Origin: Oscillospiraceae bacterium
GTDB lineage: Bacteria; Bacillota; Clostridia; Oscillospirales; Ruminococcaceae
NCBI GenBank assembly: GCA_902798675.1
Contig: CADBXQ010000068.1
Coordinates: 1-8,496, forward strand
DNA: 8,496 bases
Reading direction: 5' to 3'
How positions within the stretch are numbered: the stretch's first letter is position 1; each line of letters begins with the position of its first letter. This document shows positions 6,760-8,496 of this stretch, piece after piece. Below the pieces are notes generated by a model. That model did not search any database. It saw only the letters and a list, made by a program, of their open reading frames with translations, and had not been told where the DNA came from. Position numbers and translations under genes: made by a program.

Positions 6760-8032
6760 TATGGTTGAGACGGTTTCGTCATTTTTTGATTATTCGGAGC
6801 AGATTGTTGTTGGAGTTTCCGGCGGAGCAGATTCAATGACTCTTTTGCATTGCCTATATATTTCAGACAAAAATTTTCAGTTGATTGCTGCGCACCTGAA
6901 TCACAACCTTCGAGGAAAAGAGAGCGATGAGGATCAAGAATTTGTTAGGAGCTTCTGTTTTAGGCGGGGAATTCGGTTTGTTTTAAAAAGCGTTTATATA
7001 TCTAAAATTGCAAGGCATGGAGGAATTTCAGTTGAGCTTTGCGGAAGAAATGAGCGATATAGATTTTTTGAGCAGTTTGGCTGCCGCATCGCCACAGCAC
7101 ACACTTTGTCAGACCGAGTTGAAACAATGCTTTTAAACATTTCAAGAGGGGCGGGGCTTAAAGGGATTTGCTCAATTCCAAGGCTTCGGGGGAAGATTGT
7201 TCGGCCTCTTTTGTCCTTCTCGCGAGACGAAATTGAAGCCTATTGCCGCAAAAACTCCATAGAATATCGAAATGATTCAACCAATTTCAGCGATGAATAT
7301 ACACGAAATAAAATACGCCACCATATTGTTCCCGAATTTAAGCGACTTAACAGCTGTTTTGAAAAACACGTTTTGAATATGTTTGACTGTTTGGAAAAAG
7401 ACGAAAAATATTTGAGCCAAGTCGCAAAAACCGAGTTTGATCGGGCTTTTGTTGAGGGTGGCTTGAAAGTATCACATATAAATAAACTTGATTATTCAAT
7501 TAAAATCAGGGTTTTGAGCATGCTTTTAAAAGATTGTGAGATTTTTGTGACAAATGAGATGTTAATTCGAATTTTAAACATTTGCGAAAATATGGCGGTT
7601 GTTCGCAGGGGGAGACTGTTCATTGAAAAAATTTTTAACCTTGAGCCTTTTGACGTGGTTTTGCCAAAAAAAACGGAATTTGTATACAAAAATTTGCTCT
7701 TTATTCGCTGCAATGCCAAGCAGTGTGACTATTTTGCTCAAAAAACAAAATATTTGTTTCTTTTTAAAGCAGATTATGATAAAATAGTGGGGGATGTCCA
7801 TATTCGAAGCAGGCGCGAAGGAGATCGCCTAAAACTTCCAAAGAGGCCAACCAAAAAATTAAAGTCGCTTCTTCAGGAAAAAAGGGCGTCTTCTTTTAAG
7901 CGGAGTCAATTTGTTGTTTTGGCTGATGATAATGGGCCTTTTTGGGCTCGTGGCTTTGGGCTTGACTCGAGGGCTCTTTTGGATAAAAATTCGAAAAATG
8001 TTTTATTAATATTTGAACTTTTTAGTTTTTGA
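6752..8032 (+). CDS. tilS: tRNA(Ile)-lysidine synthase
   Basis: TilS uses ATP and lysine to convert C34 of the tRNA-Ile CAU anticodon to lysidine, so that AUA is read as isoleucine. The 426-residue product has the ATP-binding PP-loop SGGADS (residues 23-28), AAHLNHNLRG, TAHTLSDRVET (115-125), RGAGLKGICSIP, and the substrate-domain signature NDSTN (174-178) followed by YTRNKIRHHIVPE. The C-terminal domain starts near residue 345 with IRSRREGDRLKLP and ends in WARGFGLDSR. Length is normal and the frame is intact. ATG 6752 overlaps the dnaB stop by 8 bases, suggesting translational coupling; ATG 6761 is an alternative, and neither has a strong Shine-Dalgarno sequence. ATA codons are frequent in the surrounding genes, consistent with a need for the enzyme. 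The usual clostridial downstream partner hpt is absent here. Confidence 0.95.
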   Translation: MSNMVETVSSFFDYSEQIVVGVSGGADSMTLLHCLYISDKNFQLIAAHLNHNLRGKESDEDQEFVRSFCFRRGIRFVLKSVYISKIARHGGISVELCGRNERYRFFEQFGCRIATAHTLSDRVETMLLNISRGAGLKGICSIPRLRGKIVRPLLSFSRDEIEAYCRKNSIEYRNDSTNFSDEYTRNKIRHHIVPEFKRLNSCFEKHVLNMFDCLEKDEKYLSQVAKTEFDRAFVEGGLKVSHINKLDYSIKIRVLSMLLKDCEIFVTNEMLIRILNICENMAVVRRGRLFIEKIFNLEPFDVVLPKKTEFVYKNLLFIRCNAKQCDYFAQKTKYLFLFKADYDKIVGDVHIRSRREGDRLKLPKRPTKKLKSLLQEKRASSFKRSQFVVLADDNGPFWARGFGLDSRALLDKNSKNVLLIFELFSF

Positions 8033-8041
8033 TGTTATAAT
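8013..8041 (+). promoter_or_regulatory. Promoter of ftsH with extended -10
   Basis: TTGAAC (8013-8018, four of six matches to TTGACA), 17-base spacer, and TATAAT (8036-8041) preceded by TGT (8033-8035), which gives an extended -10 TGnTATAAT. The -35 lies inside the end of tilS. The predicted start is near 8048, about 48 bases before the ftsH start codon, so ftsH can be expressed independently of the upstream cluster. Confidence 0.7.
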
Positions 8042-8080
8042 ATGACGGTGATGGTTTGTTATTTTAATTTTATTGAAGTT

Positions 8081-8087
8081 GAGGGGG
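8081..8087 (+). promoter_or_regulatory. Ribosome binding site that fixes the ftsH start
   Basis: GAGGGGG lies 8 bases upstream of TTG 8096. The ATG at 8100 is in a different frame that stops after eight codons, so the TTG is the start. Confidence 0.75.
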
Positions 8088-8095
8088 ACTAGGTT

Positions 8096-8496
8096 TTGAA
8101 TGAAAAACGAGGAAATGGCGGGCTGATTTTCCCTGTTATTGCTGTTTTAGTTATCATTTCTATGGGCTTTTTTATGTGGAATCGCTCAAATGGATTGGAA
8201 AATAATCCAAAATACTATGAAATAATCAACCTATATCAGCAGGATCAAATCGAAGAATCAACCTTTGAATTCACAACCGGAAATTTAGAATATGCTCTAA
8301 AGGAAGACCCAAACAAAAAGCATTCCTATAGGGTTCCAAATGCTAAACTTTTTGTTAAGGCTATCGACAAAATAATATTTGAAAAATATGAAGGTGATCT
8401 GGAAAATTCCAAAAAAATTATAAATTATGTTCACGGGCCAGACTATTCATGGATCAATTCTGTTATTCTTCTTGTTTTATTGGTTTTGATGCTTGG
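8096..8496 (+). CDS. ftsH: ATP-dependent membrane protease FtsH, N-terminal part
   Basis: FtsH is a hexameric membrane AAA+ zinc protease that degrades misfolded membrane proteins and regulatory proteins. Only the first 133 codons lie in the window. They show a short positive N terminus (NEKRGNGG), a first membrane helix (about residues 9-28), an extracytoplasmic domain of about 90 residues and the start of a second helix (WINSVILLVLLVLML, 119-133). The extracytoplasmic part has the family pattern: YYEIINLYQQDQIEESTFEF, then TGNLEYAL, then YRVPNAKLF. The AAA+ and protease domains lie beyond the right edge, so the call rests on this topology and on the position after tilS, where Firmicutes usually carry hpt-ftsH. 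The TTG start has a well-spaced GAGGGGG. It begins 63 bases after tilS and has its own promoter at 8013-8041. Confidence 0.82.
   Translation, partial: MNEKRGNGGLIFPVIAVLVIISMGFFMWNRSNGLENNPKYYEIINLYQQDQIEESTFEFTTGNLEYALKEDPNKKHSYRVPNAKLFVKAIDKIIFEKYEGDLENSKKIINYVHGPDYSWINSVILLVLLVLML

Noticed and set aside
1361..7801. Antisense and out-of-frame open stretches within rnj, gdpP, rplI, dnaB and tilS
   Set aside because: They overlap strongly conserved genes, lack ribosome binding sites and have no recognisable products.
1..8496. CRISPR arrays, insertion sequences, phage genes or toxin-antitoxin pairs
   Set aside because: No regularly spaced repeats, transposase motifs, terminal inverted repeats or phage-like genes were seen.

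Overview
The window looks like chromosome from a low-GC, Gram-positive bacterium, most likely a member of the Clostridia. The grounds are the A/T-rich codon use (many AAA, ATA and TTT codons), strong GGAGG-type ribosome binding sites with frequent TTG and GTG starts, consensus TTGACA/TATAAT promoters, and the gene set: single-gene RNase J, a membrane-anchored GdpP-type DHH phosphodiesterase, L9, DnaB, TilS, FtsH. No lineage below class can be assigned from sequence alone.

Layout. Bases 1-138 are the last 45 codons of an unrecognised plus-strand gene, closed by a rho-independent terminator (200-239). A tRNA-Lys(UUU) gene lies on the minus strand (316-391) with its own terminator (271-300) and a near-perfect promoter plus A-tract UP element (422-478). 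A stretch without an intact gene (451-1180) follows. Its left half may hold traces of a decayed minus-strand gene; its right half carries a strong plus-strand promoter (864-892) and a roughly 280-nt U-rich leader. Then comes a tightly packed plus-strand cluster: rnj (1181-2986), gdpP (3044-4966), rplI (5012-5455), dnaB (5498-6759), tilS (6752-8032, overlapping dnaB) and the start of ftsH (8096 to the window end). I see no terminator inside the cluster. A second promoter with an extended -10 element sits across the end of tilS and can drive ftsH separately.

How the genes relate. These are housekeeping genes: mRNA decay and rRNA maturation (RNase J), c-di-AMP turnover at the membrane (GdpP), translation (L9, TilS with its tRNA-Ile substrate, tRNA-Lys), replication (DnaB) and membrane proteolysis (FtsH).

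The unusual part is damage. dnaB has lost about 60-70 nt just after its Walker A region, which removes the conserved FSLEM-type motif and changes the reading frame. gdpP stops a few residues after its GGGGH motif, about 25 residues short of the family. Two lesions of similar size in neighbouring core genes point either to assembly or sequencing loss, or to real degradation. I do not see a novel defence, mobile or biosynthetic system here.
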